From CAIYTF01 sp963664845 (GTDB lineage Bacteria; Bacteroidota; Ignavibacteria; Ignavibacteriales; Ignavibacteriaceae), in NCBI GenBank assembly GCA_963664845.1, contig OY761615.1:2728001-2792000 (forward strand): a stretch of DNA of 64,000 nt, read 5' to 3'. This document shows positions 32,280 through 41,935 of this stretch, piece by piece. Below the pieces are notes generated by a model. The model saw nothing but the letters and a program-made list of their open reading frames with translations, had not been told where the DNA came from and did not search any database. Made by a program: the position numbers and the translations under genes. Position 1 is the stretch's first letter, and each line of letters begins with the position of its first letter.

Positions 32280-34403
32280 ATGGTAATTGATATCAGAACC
32301 GTATTTGTGCTTCTTTGCATCGCTACTCTAATGCAGGCGGTGGTGTTCTATCATCAGTATAGAATTAATAAATTTGTGAAGGGCCCTGGCTGGTGGCTTC
32401 TGTGGAATGTCGCTGTTCTTATCAGCTTCATCTGTATGCTTATCCGGGTTATCCCTTCGTACACATCGTTTGCCATTACTGTTCAGGATCCTTTCCTGCT
32501 GTTGGGAATGATCTTTATTTATGTGGGGATCAACAGTTTTTTGGGCAAAAAGATCAATGCTAAACTTCTCATTCCACTCTATCTCAGTTTTCTGGTTGGG
32601 CATTTATTCTTTTTTTACATCATAGACAACATCGCCATTCGCACGCTTCTCATCGACGTGTATCTTTCTCTTTTTTCGTTTCTGACCATTTACTCTCTTT
32701 ATAAATACCGGACCAAAGAAATTGCGTCAACGGCTGCATTTAACATGGCAGTTCTCAGTCTTAACGGTGGCGTTTTCCTGTATAGTTCTGTATTACTGCT
32801 TTTGGGCATTCCTCACGATGAGTTCTTTTCTCCTATCATGCTTAATCTCATCCAGGTATTCGATGCTTTTTTTGTCAATCTCCTCTGGACGTTTGGGTTC
32901 ATTGTCATGGTAAATCAGCGCCTTACTGCTGACGTATCCGAAGCAAAAGCACAATTGGAACAGATATTTAATACCAGTCCCGATGCCATTACCATAACCC
33001 GAGCGAGTGACGGAACCTGTATCGATTTCAATACCAGTTTCACGCGGATCATGGGCTATTCCAAGGAAGATCTGCTGGATAAGCTTCTGCCGGAAACCAG
33101 CCTTTGGGCAGATCAGGCTGACAGGAACACTATGATAAACATGATCAGGGAAAATGGGTTCTTTGAAAATTTTGAAACCCGGTTTGTCCGCAAAAATGGC
33201 GAATCGTTCATTGGGTTAATTTCTGCTCAGGCGCTAACCATAAATGGAGTTCCCCATCTTGTCAGTGTTGCCCGTGATATTTCCGAACGTAAACAAGCCG
33301 AAGAAGCTTTGCGCGCAAGTGAAGAACAACACAGGCTTCTGTTTGAAACTGCTCAGGAAGGTATTATTGTCCGGGTGGGTGGGGAACTTGTCTATTTTAA
33401 CCCGATGATGCTTGAAATCAGCGGCTACAGCGCAGAGGAACTCCTGGGAAGAAACCTGATTGACTTTGTTTATCCGCCGGACAGGGATACCGTTCTGTCA
33501 AATTTGGCAAAACGCGAAACCGGAATGAAAGCAGAACTGCAATATCAAATAAGGATCATCAGAAAGGACGGCTCTTTGCGCTGGGTGGAAATGAATGGTG
33601 CCAACCTGGAGTGGCATGGAAAGCCGGCAACGTTGAATTTTATCAAGGATATCACTGAACAAAAACTGGCTGAAATTGCGCTTACCACTGCCAAAGAAAA
33701 TCTTGAAAAACTCAATTCCGAGAAAGATAAATTCTTCTCTATCATTTCCCATGACTTAAAGAGTCCCTTTCTTGGTTTTTTGGGTTTAACGGAAATTATT
33801 GCCGAGGATGCAGAGAATTTTTCACCGCAGCAGTTGAAAAAGTTCGGTCACGATATGCACCAGACGGCAAATAACCTGTTCAAACTGCTTAAAAACCTTC
33901 TCGAATGGTCGCAGATGCAGCAGGGGTCGTTAAGTTTTCAGCCAAAAAAACTTTCACTGAATAAACTGGTTGCCGAAAATATTGCTACCATGAAAGAGCG
34001 AAGCGAACAAAAGGGAATCAGCATCACCTTTGAGACCACCCCTGTTATTGAAGTGAATGCCGATGAAAGAATGCTCAATTCCATACTGTTAAACTTATTG
34101 TCCAACGCGGTTAAATTCACTTACCGGCATGGGAAAATCAGCATAACAATCAAGGAAACCGCTGATAACAGGGCGGAGATTTCCGTGCGCGACACCGGAA
34201 TGGGCATGCAGAAAAGTGAACTTGAACGGTTGTTTAAAATTGATGAGAAAGTTGGAGCCATTGGCACGGAGGGTGAACTGAGCACCGGTCTGGGGCTGTT
34301 GCTCTGCAAAGAGTTTGTTGAGAAGCACGGCGGAACGATCCGGGCCGAAAGCGAAGAAGGCAAAGGCAGCATGTTCTGTTTCACGCTGCCGCTTATAAAG
34401 TAA
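32280..34403 (+). CDS. Membrane PAS sensor histidine kinase
   Basis: A 707-residue kinase. The first 215 residues contain about seven transmembrane helices (from VFVLLCIATLMQAVVFY to FFVNLLWTFGFIVMV) of the 7TM sensor type. Two PAS domains follow (about 225-345 and 345-470; SVARDISERKQAEEAL, FIKDITEQKLAEIAL), then HisKA (FFSIISHDLKSPFLGFLG) and HATPase (NLLSNAVKFTY, DTGMGM, STGLGLLLCKEFVEKHGG). No receiver domain and no adjacent response regulator, so it is an orphan. The catalytic core is paralogous to the kinase at 20955. Confidence 0.93.
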   Translation: MVIDIRTVFVLLCIATLMQAVVFYHQYRINKFVKGPGWWLLWNVAVLISFICMLIRVIPSYTSFAITVQDPFLLLGMIFIYVGINSFLGKKINAKLLIPLYLSFLVGHLFFFYIIDNIAIRTLLIDVYLSLFSFLTIYSLYKYRTKEIASTAAFNMAVLSLNGGVFLYSSVLLLLGIPHDEFFSPIMLNLIQVFDAFFVNLLWTFGFIVMVNQRLTADVSEAKAQLEQIFNTSPDAITITRASDGTCIDFNTSFTRIMGYSKEDLLDKLLPETSLWADQADRNTMINMIRENGFFENFETRFVRKNGESFIGLISAQALTINGVPHLVSVARDISERKQAEEALRASEEQHRLLFETAQEGIIVRVGGELVYFNPMMLEISGYSAEELLGRNLIDFVYPPDRDTVLSNLAKRETGMKAELQYQIRIIRKDGSLRWVEMNGANLEWHGKPATLNFIKDITEQKLAEIALTTAKENLEKLNSEKDKFFSIISHDLKSPFLGFLGLTEIIAEDAENFSPQQLKKFGHDMHQTANNLFKLLKNLLEWSQMQQGSLSFQPKKLSLNKLVAENIATMKERSEQKGISITFETTPVIEVNADERMLNSILLNLLSNAVKFTYRHGKISITIKETADNRAEISVRDTGMGMQKSELERLFKIDEKVGAIGTEGELSTGLGLLLCKEFVEKHGGTIRAESEEGKGSMFCFTLPLIK

Positions 34404-34409
34404 CCTGCA

Positions 34410-35051
34410 TTATTTTGGCGGGTCGAATACGCTGTCCGGGATTGGCTGGTTGATATCGATGATATGTTTTCGGATCACCCCTATTTGGTAAACGTCATAA
34501 TTTGATACGGTTCTTTTCTGCAATGGCAACCTGAATTTTGTCCAAACCCACTCCCGGTAGCCGGCTGCATCCTCAAACACATCACACTGTTTACCATCAA
34601 CCAGTTCACGTCCCACACCCTTTATGGCATTGTTCAGCGAACTTCCAAGAGCCCATTGCACCCTCTGTTCATAAGCCGTCGGCAGATCAGACAGTTGTTG
34701 ATAAGAAAATCTGCCATCAGAATAATCCCACGCAATATTTTTTCGTAAATCATATACCGTTGTGTTCCAACTTTTGTTGTACGAACTATAGTTGCTTATT
34801 TTACACCGGCAAGAGTCTATATAGATTTCACTGGCGGGCACAAACGAACTGTCCGGGTAGCCATTTACAACTGAAGAATCATATTCCATATAATGAATGG
34901 ACGTTATTCCCTGCGCGCTCATTATTTCACGTACGGGCAGAATCCGGGAAGGCGCTGTTGTCCAATCACTCATTGGGCTCGTGGGGTGCTCACATGAATT
35001 GAAACAGAAAATGCTCAAGGAAACAAAAATCAGAAACGCTATATTTTTCAT
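34410..35051 (-). CDS. Putative lipoprotein, unknown function
   Basis: A 213-residue protein with a lipoprotein signal (MKNIAFLIFVSLSIFCFNSCEH; lipidated Cys about 21). The mature part has an IDSCRCKI cysteine pair and a pattern of Tyr- and Trp-rich strands (YDLRKNIAWDYSDGRFSYQQ; GYREWVWTKFRLPLQKR), which loosely resembles LolA/LolB-like or outer-membrane-lipoprotein-sorting folds that bind lipid. That resemblance is weak. It converges on the membrane kinase gene with a 6-nt gap. ATG 35051 is preferred over a GTG at 35066 because it begins the signal peptide and has GGAG upstream. Confidence 0.75.
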   Translation of the reverse strand: MKNIAFLIFVSLSIFCFNSCEHPTSPMSDWTTAPSRILPVREIMSAQGITSIHYMEYDSSVVNGYPDSSFVPASEIYIDSCRCKISNYSSYNKSWNTTVYDLRKNIAWDYSDGRFSYQQLSDLPTAYEQRVQWALGSSLNNAIKGVGRELVDGKQCDVFEDAAGYREWVWTKFRLPLQKRTVSNYDVYQIGVIRKHIIDINQPIPDSVFDPPK

Positions 35052-35284
35052 TACTCTTTTCTCCACTTATTTACTGAAAATCCGGAACCAACCTGCCCGG
35101 GAGATTAATGATGGTGATCTTCCGGGAAACCCGAATTTATGAAATCCAACTTCAACATATACTGCGCCCTGTTTGCCGTAAACAGGTGCGCATATCATTC
35201 TTTAAAAGCGGATACCCGCTCATCATACCTTTACAGCGAATCACTGCTCAATCTATGAGCAATTTTTTTTGCAAAACCAGGGAC

Positions 35285-35461
35285 TTATTTCTTTATATAG
35301 GCGTTCAACCCTATAACAACGTTTTTCCCGTTGATGACGCATTGCGTTGCCATGTTTCCATGCGTGGTTGCAACAACTAGAGTCTTTCCCGAAGCGCTAG
35401 GCGTCGGTTCCTGAAGTTCAATACTGATGATCAGTTTACCGTTTTCAATCTTTACGTCCAT
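35285..35461 (-). CDS. Small conserved protein (58 aa)
   Basis: A 58-residue protein, MDVKIENGKLIISIELQEP...ASGKTLVVA...YIKK. The ATG at 35459-35461 has AAAGGAG seven bases upstream. The strand-rich sequence ends in GKNVVIGLNAYIKK, typical of a small conserved family I recall in scattered bacteria and phages, with no known function. It is too compact and well initiated to be chance. It has no neighbour in operon. The open frame extends 8 codons upstream, which is not needed. Confidence 0.7.
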   Translation of the reverse strand: MDVKIENGKLIISIELQEPTPSASGKTLVVATTHGNMATQCVINGKNVVIGLNAYIKK

Positions 35462-35608
35462 AGTACAGCTCCTTTGTTTTTTCAAAATTAACTGTTTTGC
35501 CGGCTAAATGCTAAATAATAAAGAAAGCAATATTTTTACCACTGAGGGAAAATCAATATATTCCTGTTGAGCCATGATGCAAATAAACAGATATACGCGA
35601 AGCATTCC

Positions 35609-36403
35609 ATGAACAATAACGAAATCAGCCAATACCTCGATCTTTTACATATAACCCGTAGTCAGCCGTCGGTCGAGTCCCTCGCAGCCATTCTCCGGGC
35701 TCACCTTTACGTGTTTCCCTTTGAAAACATCTCGAAACTATATTACTTCAAAAAATTCAACCGCACAGGCATTCCGGACCTTGAGCATTTTCTTGACGGC
35801 GCCAGGGATAAGCATTTCGGCGGGACCTGTTATGCCATTAATTATTATCTGAGTCAATTGTTAACAGCCTTGGGCTACCAGACAAAACTCTGCGGTGCAG
35901 ACATGCAAAATCCGGATGCTCATGTGGTGAATATCGTAACTCTTGCCGGAAAAGAATACATAGTGGATGCCGGTTATGCCGCGCCCTTTTCCGTGCCGCT
36001 TCCGCGCTATTTGCAGGAACCGTTTTCAATTTCCCACGGCGTTGATGAGTATATCCTCTTTCCACAGGACGGCTTTGGAAGGTCACGCCTGGAACAATAT
36101 CATGAAGGAACACTGCGCCATTCCTATCTGGTAAAGCCGGAACCACGCAACATTGATGATTTTTCCCGGGTCATTGCCGATTCGTTTGCCCCCAAGGCAA
36201 CTTTCATGAACGCAGTTTTGCTGGTGAAATATGACGGTGATAATTCAATTGTTATCCGCAATAAAGAATTTATTACCACCCGTGATGGACTTACAACCAA
36301 AGTTTCCCTCAACTCATTTGATCACTTGGTCGAAACTATTCAGAGTGTATTTGGCATCCCGCCGGAGATCACCCGTGTTGCATTGAAAGATTTTTCGTTA
36401 TAG
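35609..36403 (+). CDS. Arylamine N-acetyltransferase family protein
   Basis: A 264-residue protein of the NAT family, which transfers acetyl groups from acetyl-CoA to arylamines or related acceptors. The catalytic triad is visible: Cys in HFGGTCYAINYYL, His in AHVVNIVTL and Asp in YIVDAGYAAPF. The N-terminal FPFENISKLYYF matches the family PFEN motif. The length fits (usual 250-290). ATG 35609 is preferred over an upstream TTG at 35567. The physiological acceptor is not known; some members build secondary metabolites. Confidence 0.88.
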   Translation: MNNNEISQYLDLLHITRSQPSVESLAAILRAHLYVFPFENISKLYYFKKFNRTGIPDLEHFLDGARDKHFGGTCYAINYYLSQLLTALGYQTKLCGADMQNPDAHVVNIVTLAGKEYIVDAGYAAPFSVPLPRYLQEPFSISHGVDEYILFPQDGFGRSRLEQYHEGTLRHSYLVKPEPRNIDDFSRVIADSFAPKATFMNAVLLVKYDGDNSIVIRNKEFITTRDGLTTKVSLNSFDHLVETIQSVFGIPPEITRVALKDFSL

Positions 36404-36442
36404 ATACTTATTATATTTCTTTCTTTAACAAATTGCTCGCAG

Positions 36443-37408
36443 CTATCGTTGCGATTTGATAATTTCGAAAATCTTTGAAGTCGATTCAATAGGAAGAGAT
36501 TCATTATCAGCAAAGCCTGTTGAAGGCATACTGAAAATAGCTCTTGTGGTTTCTTGTAAAACAAAATCTTTTGTTTGGGGTTCGTTTGCGGCTTTGATGA
36601 ATTCTTGAAAAGTTCTGAGTGATTTTTCTTTATGCTCATATATTGCAGCCAAATTAGTATTTGCTTTATATACCTTACCTGACCAGATTGCTATTGATAA
36701 TGTGGTAATTATGCTGAAAATTTTTGATGAAAGGAACAAATAAACCTTATTTCCTTCTAAGTTTGTCGGTGGAAAATATGAAAAAAGGAAGATCACTATA
36801 GCAGTAATGACGACAGAAATAGACGCAACCCACATCCATTTTTTAGCAATACTCCGATAATTTTCAGCTAAACTTCCGAATTGTTCTGCGTGGACTTTTA
36901 CTTTATTCGTTAGTACTACTTCCTCGGCTTTTTCAATTAGTTCCTTTAATTCAATGGATTTTTTATCCAATTCCAATATTTTACTCTCTGATAAACTGAA
37001 ATTAGCTAAAGACTTTTCGGTAATATCAAAGATTTCTTTATCATCGCCAATTGAGCCTATTATAATAATATTCAAATCCTCGCTATCAAGTATTAAGACC
37101 TCTATACAAGAATCTAACTTCTGTACGATTTGCTGAGATAGAACTGGGGTACTTTCAGCAAGCATCTGACATTGGTTGATGCAGGACTTTGCCGATTGAA
37201 TCTTGTAAGCTAGTTTTTCATTTATTTTGGGGTTTTTATCATAAATTTGATATGAGTTAAAAAACCTATTGGCGAGTCTGCGAATAAACAGGAGCCTTTT
37301 GTGTATCTTTTCACGTACATCAGCCATGTTAATTCTACCGATGATATTTTCAAACTTATAGTTATTAATATCGTCATAATCTTTTACTAACTGTTCTTCC
37401 AAATTCAT
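36443..37408 (-). CDS. Membrane protein with coiled coil and two TM helices
   Basis: A 321-residue protein. N-terminal helices are charged (residues 1-125), a coiled coil follows (KILELDKKSIELKELIEKAE), then two transmembrane segments (WVASISVVITAIVIFLFSYF and FLSSKIFSIITTLSIAIWSG). The C-terminal part (YKANTNLAAIYEHKEKSLRTF...AIFSMPSTGF) is a recurrent motif in uncharacterised bacterial membrane proteins that often accompany defence or stress loci. ATG 37408 has GGAGGG six bases upstream. AT-rich relative to flanking genes, so possibly acquired. Function unknown. Confidence 0.75.
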   Translation of the reverse strand: MNLEEQLVKDYDDINNYKFENIIGRINMADVREKIHKRLLFIRRLANRFFNSYQIYDKNPKINEKLAYKIQSAKSCINQCQMLAESTPVLSQQIVQKLDSCIEVLILDSEDLNIIIIGSIGDDKEIFDITEKSLANFSLSESKILELDKKSIELKELIEKAEEVVLTNKVKVHAEQFGSLAENYRSIAKKWMWVASISVVITAIVIFLFSYFPPTNLEGNKVYLFLSSKIFSIITTLSIAIWSGKVYKANTNLAAIYEHKEKSLRTFQEFIKAANEPQTKDFVLQETTRAIFSMPSTGFADNESLPIESTSKIFEIIKSQR

Positions 37409-37739
37409 AACAAACCCTCCAACAGTAATAATTGTGAAAAATATCGATTATATAAAATAACACAAATAACCTACCAATGGAAATGAGGATTTGCGCTATA
37501 GCCCAACTACTTTCTCTTTAAACTCCCAATGATTAGTATCTGAATTGTAAAAGGAATTTCATCCCAATACTTCAAGGGAGCAATTAAATTTTTCCGACCT
37601 CTATACACCCCTTCTTCAATGCTGGTTTATGTAAAGTTTAACCATTCAATAATTGAAAACTCCTATTGTCATAAAACTTTTTTTGTTCTTATGTTGCGGT
37701 TACAAATTACGTTTACTAACATTCCTTCATGAGGATACC

Positions 37740-39761
37740 ATGCGTCAGTTTCTAATTTTATTGTTATTCACCTCACTTTTGGCGGCACAGTCAAAACACG
37801 CCATTACCACGGAAGACCTGTGGAAAATGGAGCGGATCAACTCGTTCGATCTTTCACCGGACGGCAAGTTCATTTCCTTTGCCTCAACCAAATATAACAT
37901 GGAAGAGAACAAGGGAAAGAGCAGTGTGTACGTCATCAGCTCCGATGGCACCGGGCCCAAAATCGTTTTCCCGAACGACAAAGGATTGAGCCAGCCCAAA
38001 TTCTCCCCGGACGGCAAAAAAGTGGCCTACCTGCTTGATGACCAAATCTATACAGCCACTCCCGGCGGCGAAAACCCGGTACAGATAACAAAGATATCCA
38101 CCGGCGTTAACGATTTCATCTGGTCACCCGACGGCACAAAAATGCTGTTCACTTCTTCAGTTTACCCGGACTGCGCTACCGATGAAGCCAACAAGGCCCG
38201 TGATGAGGAAAAAGAGAAGAGCAAGGTTAAGGCCGGCATTTTCACCGAACTGATGTTCCGGCACTGGAACGAATGGCGCGGAGATAAACGCAGCCACCTC
38301 TTCCTGCTCGACCTTGCGACAAAAGAATATGTTGACGTTATGCCCGGTTCACCATCCGACTGCCCCCCCATCGCCCTTGGCAGCGCAAAGGATTATTCCT
38401 TCTCCCCGGACGGCACAGAAATAGCTTTCACCATGAATCCCGATAAAGTGGTCGCGTTGAGCACCAACAACGAAGTTTACACGGTCGCGGTGAAGGATAT
38501 CAAAAAAGGCTCCCCCATTACACCAAGGCTGATATCCCAAAGCAAAGGCAACGACAATCAGCCGGTATATTCGCCCGATGGAAAATATATCGCTTTCTGC
38601 TCCATGGAGCGTGCGGGCTTCGAGGCCGACAAACAGCGAATCGCGCTCTATGACCGCAAGGGTGGAAGCCTGTCTTATATAACGGATGCATTGGACAGAT
38701 CGGCAGCCGAACTGGTATGGTTACCCGATTCGAAGTCAATTTATTTCAATGCCTCAAATGAAATACACGAGTCTATATATAAGATAGATGTGGCCACGAA
38801 GAAAACTGACCTGCTCTATAAAGAACATGACAATTCGGGTCTGATGCTTTCACCAGACGGAACAACCCTGTTCGTGAAACAACAGCGTACCAATCTGCCT
38901 ACCGAATTGTTCGCCATCGATCTGAAAAACGGTACAGAGAAACAACTGACCTGGGTTAATGCAAAACTTACCAGTCAGTTGGAAATGAATCCTGCCGAAA
39001 CATTTTGGAGCGACGGAGCCGAAGGAGCGAAGGTCCAGTCCATTCTGCTTAAGCCGCCATTCTTCGATCCGAACAAAAAATACCCGCTCATCTTCCTGGT
39101 GCACGGCGGACCCCAGGGGCATTGGAATGACGAATTCCATTACCGCTGGAATACACAAATGTTCGCGGCCAGAGGTTATGTTGTTGTTGCAGTGAATCCG
39201 CGCGGCAGCACCGGATATGGGCAGAAATTCACCGATGAGATTTCCGGCGACTGGGGCGGTAAAGTATACACCGACATCATGAATGCCTGTGACTATGCAC
39301 TAAAGACCTATCCGTTTATTGATGCCAACCAAACTTTTGCCGCGGGCGCTTCCTACGGCGGCTATATGATGAACTGGATAGCAGGACACTCCAACCGTTT
39401 CCGCGCAATTGTTTCACATGACGGCGTGTTCAACCTTGAAAGCATGTTCGGCACCACCGAAGAACTGTGGTTCGCCAATTATGAAAACAAGGGAACTCCC
39501 TGGGAGAACCGTGCACTTTATGAAAAATTTTCACCGCACCGCTACATTCAGAATTGCAAGACACCCATGCTGATTGTTCAGGGCGCAAAGGACTTCCGTG
39601 TTCCCGAAGAGCAGGCATTCCAGTTGTTCACCTCACTACAGGTATTGGGAGTCGAAAGCAAACTGCTATATTTCCCCGACGAATTCCACTTTGTGACCAA
39701 ACCGCAAAACGCGCGCCTCTGGTGGGACACCGTCCTCGGCTGGTTTGAGAAACATAAATAA
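37740..39761 (+). CDS. S9 family (prolyl oligopeptidase/acylaminoacyl-type) peptidase
   Basis: A 673-residue exported peptidase. After a signal peptide (MRQFLILLLFTSLLAAQS) comes a beta-propeller built of WD40-like PD40 repeats (FDLSPDGKFISFAS, FSPDGKKVAYL, YSPDGKYIAFC), then the alpha/beta-hydrolase domain with oxyanion-region HGGPQGHW, nucleophile Ser in GASYGGYM, Asp in GAKDFRVP and His in EFHFVTKP. Such enzymes trim peptides after Pro or acylated residues, here in the periplasm or at the cell surface. ATG 37740 has GAGGA upstream and opens the signal peptide; the longer frame to 37653 is rejected. A strong terminator follows. Confidence 0.93.
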   Translation: MRQFLILLLFTSLLAAQSKHAITTEDLWKMERINSFDLSPDGKFISFASTKYNMEENKGKSSVYVISSDGTGPKIVFPNDKGLSQPKFSPDGKKVAYLLDDQIYTATPGGENPVQITKISTGVNDFIWSPDGTKMLFTSSVYPDCATDEANKARDEEKEKSKVKAGIFTELMFRHWNEWRGDKRSHLFLLDLATKEYVDVMPGSPSDCPPIALGSAKDYSFSPDGTEIAFTMNPDKVVALSTNNEVYTVAVKDIKKGSPITPRLISQSKGNDNQPVYSPDGKYIAFCSMERAGFEADKQRIALYDRKGGSLSYITDALDRSAAELVWLPDSKSIYFNASNEIHESIYKIDVATKKTDLLYKEHDNSGLMLSPDGTTLFVKQQRTNLPTELFAIDLKNGTEKQLTWVNAKLTSQLEMNPAETFWSDGAEGAKVQSILLKPPFFDPNKKYPLIFLVHGGPQGHWNDEFHYRWNTQMFAARGYVVVAVNPRGSTGYGQKFTDEISGDWGGKVYTDIMNACDYALKTYPFIDANQTFAAGASYGGYMMNWIAGHSNRFRAIVSHDGVFNLESMFGTTEELWFANYENKGTPWENRALYEKFSPHRYIQNCKTPMLIVQGAKDFRVPEEQAFQLFTSLQVLGVESKLLYFPDEFHFVTKPQNARLWWDTVLGWFEKHK

Positions 39762-39780
39762 GTAATTACTGACAATTTGC

Positions 39781-39814
39781 AAAAAAGGCGAAGCATTTCT
39801 GTTTCGCCTTTTTT
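39781..39814 (+). terminator. Strong bidirectional intrinsic terminator
   Basis: AAAAAAGGCGAA (39781-39792) / TTCGCCTTTTTT (39803-39814) forms a 12-bp stem with a 10-nt loop and T-run, 20 nt past the peptidase stop codon. A second small hairpin TACGGGG-ACTTG-CCCCGTA (39851-39869) followed by TTTT lies beyond it. Confidence 0.9.
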
Positions 39815-40055
39815 ATATCCACAAAATAAGTATGATGATTGTATAAAATTTACGGGGACTTGCCCCGTACTTTTCAATCGTAACAAGCGAGCTCAGTATA
39901 GGTAGTTCTTCAATAACGCCCGACAATGTAAGTGATTTTAACAATCCCTATTATATTGCGTAAATGTAGTCTGATCCCCAAATACCAATCATGAGAAATA
40001 GTGCTATAGTCCTATTCATTCACCATCGCTTATCACACCTGCCTGACGGCAGACA

Positions 40056-40142
40056 GGTTGCCGCGCCCGTCATAGCTTAAATGTCTCAGCACTCCGTTTA
40101 CCTTTACCGAATCTAGTTTGTTGGTACCGGAAAGATAAGAAA
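40056..40142 (-). pseudogene. RHS-repeat fragment
   Basis: This stretch is a degraded copy of the RHS gene segment at about 43682-43770 (CGCCCGTCATAGCT, CACTCCGTTTACCTTTACC, CCGGAAAGATAAGA), with about 85-90% identity by eye, in the same orientation. No reading frame survives. It is preceded by a CCTGCCTGACGGCAGACAGG palindrome (40039-40058). It is the outermost remnant of the RHS array to the right. Confidence 0.75.
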
Positions 40143-40268
40143 ACAGTCAACATCCCTAAAAGGTGGGGCACGAGCAAAGAACCCGTCAGCAAAACTAAAG
40201 GAAGAACGGAACCGTAATCTGATTTTGAGGACTAATTTTCAAATATATTGAACAATTGTGATTTTGTT

Positions 40269-40781
40269 TTACTTAACATCTTCCCATTTTCGAAAATATG
40301 TATACCCGCTAACATCGCCAACATAGCAATAATACCTGGCATTAAACATAACACAAACGAGCTCATCCCGCAGGCGTGGGGAAAGCTTTGTTTTACAACG
40401 AAGCTTTCCAGACTCGTGCAACATATATTTATTAATTGACGAACTAAAATTTCTTTTAAATTCTGAGTAAATCTTTGTTTTATAAACACGGGAGGAATAT
40501 TTTCTTATTTCTCCATATTCAGGAATCGGTTTTTTATTATGAAGAACTATATATAAAAAATCAAAAAAACTTTTATATTTTTTGCAATAGCGCTTCTCAT
40601 ACACTTCATCCAATAGACCAAGATTGCAGACGACTCTGTAAGTATCTGTACCACAAATATTGATTATGATCAAGCTGCTTTTTGCGTCCTGTCGAATAAG
40701 ATGTTGAATGTATACAGAATCTATGTCTGCAAACGAAGAACATCCTAACAAAATTGCCAGAAGAAATATTTTTAGTTTCAT
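40269..40781 (-). CDS. Candidate immunity protein for the M91-type RHS toxin
   Basis: A 170-residue protein with a signal or lipoprotein leader (MKLKIFLLAILLGCSSFADID; LLGC fits a lipobox). The mature part is basic and Cys-containing (CNLGLLDEVYEKRYCKKYKSFF). No family was recognised. It begins 1 nt after the end of the RHS-M91 frame, the usual immunity-gene position for polymorphic toxins. Periplasmic or membrane placement would match a toxin acting in the envelope, or simply be a small exported protein; this is inference from position. Confidence 0.65.
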   Translation of the reverse strand: MKLKIFLLAILLGCSSFADIDSVYIQHLIRQDAKSSLIIINICGTDTYRVVCNLGLLDEVYEKRYCKKYKSFFDFLYIVLHNKKPIPEYGEIRKYSSRVYKTKIYSEFKRNFSSSINKYMLHESGKLRCKTKLSPRLRDELVCVMFNARYYCYVGDVSGYTYFRKWEDVK

Positions 40782-40782
40782 T

Positions 40783-41757
40783 CTATTTGTCCGCTATTTT
40801 TTTTCCTTGTGGGAAATCAATTTTATCACCGTATGTAGTCCGTAATTGACCTGGGGTTACAATATTTCTTACTACATTTTCCATTTGAACGCCTCTGATT
40901 TCTGCGGGATCAGTTGCAGTACGCTTAATATTTTTTTCTCCTGCCATTCTCCCTTTATCATAATCATAAGCATGTTGAATCTCATGCATTAAGGTCGCCT
41001 GCGGCCAATCTGAGATTCCGCCCTCAAAAGTCCCATATACTCGTTCATAAGGGATTTGCGTACCTGTACTTTCGCCCCGGTTTGCAGCATTTGGTTGGTC
41101 TGAACTGCAACAGGATTGTTCAGTTTGAGCTAAATAAGGTTCAAATATCTTATGATCATTATCACTATTAATTAAAGCGTTTATGCGTTCATTAATTATA
41201 GGATTATTTAATGAGAGTAATGAATTAAGATCATTAACAACATTTGTTGCATACACAGATGTCGTCTTGTATTCAGAGCCATCGCTGTTAATTAATTTAC
41301 CATTTTTATGTTTTCTGAATATTGGTTTCCCATTTTCATCATTTTCGCCTATGCTTATCCAGATGGTCCTACCATCCGGATCAATTACATTAAGTGGACG
41401 ATTTATGCAATAGTTATATGGACTCCATTCTGGATATTTCTCAGCCATTGGATCCACCGTATTCCACCTTCCCAGCTCTGAATCATAATATCTCGCGCCA
41501 AAATAATCCTGATTGGTTTCGTCGTCGCGTTCTTTGCCAGTGAAACGGTATTTCCTGTTTTTTGTACCGCTTTGATATTCCTGCATCGTCTCGCCATACG
41601 GATAATAATTGCGGGCGGATATCAGGGAGCCGTTCACAAGCGCGGCACGGCGAATGCTGCCAAGATGGTCTTTAACATAATACTGCTTCGCGAAAACCAG
41701 TGCCTGGCTGGCATTCACGGTCACATCCACAGAGCCAATCTGGTCATTGCCAAACAA
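40783..41757 (-). CDS. Orphan RHS tip with M91 (NleD-like) metallopeptidase toxin domain
   Basis: A 324-residue frame. Residues 1-105 are the conserved RHS core end (KDHLGSIRRAAL, YPYGETMQEYQSGTKNRKYR, FTGKERDDETNQDYFGARYY, RWNTVDP), after which the variable tip begins. The tip contains TLMHEIQHAYDYDKGRM (zinc motif HEIQH, residues 258-262) and DPAEIRGVQMENVVRN, typical of peptidase family M91, the family of the effector NleD. RHS homology continues upstream to about 41826 in frame, but a TAA stop lies just beyond, so there is no long RHS N-terminus; the first codon here is TTG. It is most likely a displaced, silent tip awaiting recombination with a full RHS gene. A candidate immunity gene follows. 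Confidence 0.8.
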   Translation of the reverse strand: MFGNDQIGSVDVTVNASQALVFAKQYYVKDHLGSIRRAALVNGSLISARNYYPYGETMQEYQSGTKNRKYRFTGKERDDETNQDYFGARYYDSELGRWNTVDPMAEKYPEWSPYNYCINRPLNVIDPDGRTIWISIGENDENGKPIFRKHKNGKLINSDGSEYKTTSVYATNVVNDLNSLLSLNNPIINERINALINSDNDHKIFEPYLAQTEQSCCSSDQPNAANRGESTGTQIPYERVYGTFEGGISDWPQATLMHEIQHAYDYDKGRMAGEKNIKRTATDPAEIRGVQMENVVRNIVTPGQLRTTYGDKIDFPQGKKIADK

Positions 41758-41935
41758 ATTGACCTGTTTTAATTTGCCGGTATTAACGTCAATGACGGCC
41801 AGTTCCCTGCCTGCCTGATCATGGAATAGTATTCCTGTATTGGAGCAGTACTGCCTTTACGCCTAGACTCTTCAATCATATTATTCATCATCGACGATGG
41901 ACATTATGACGATTAATAAAAATGGCAAGGAATTC

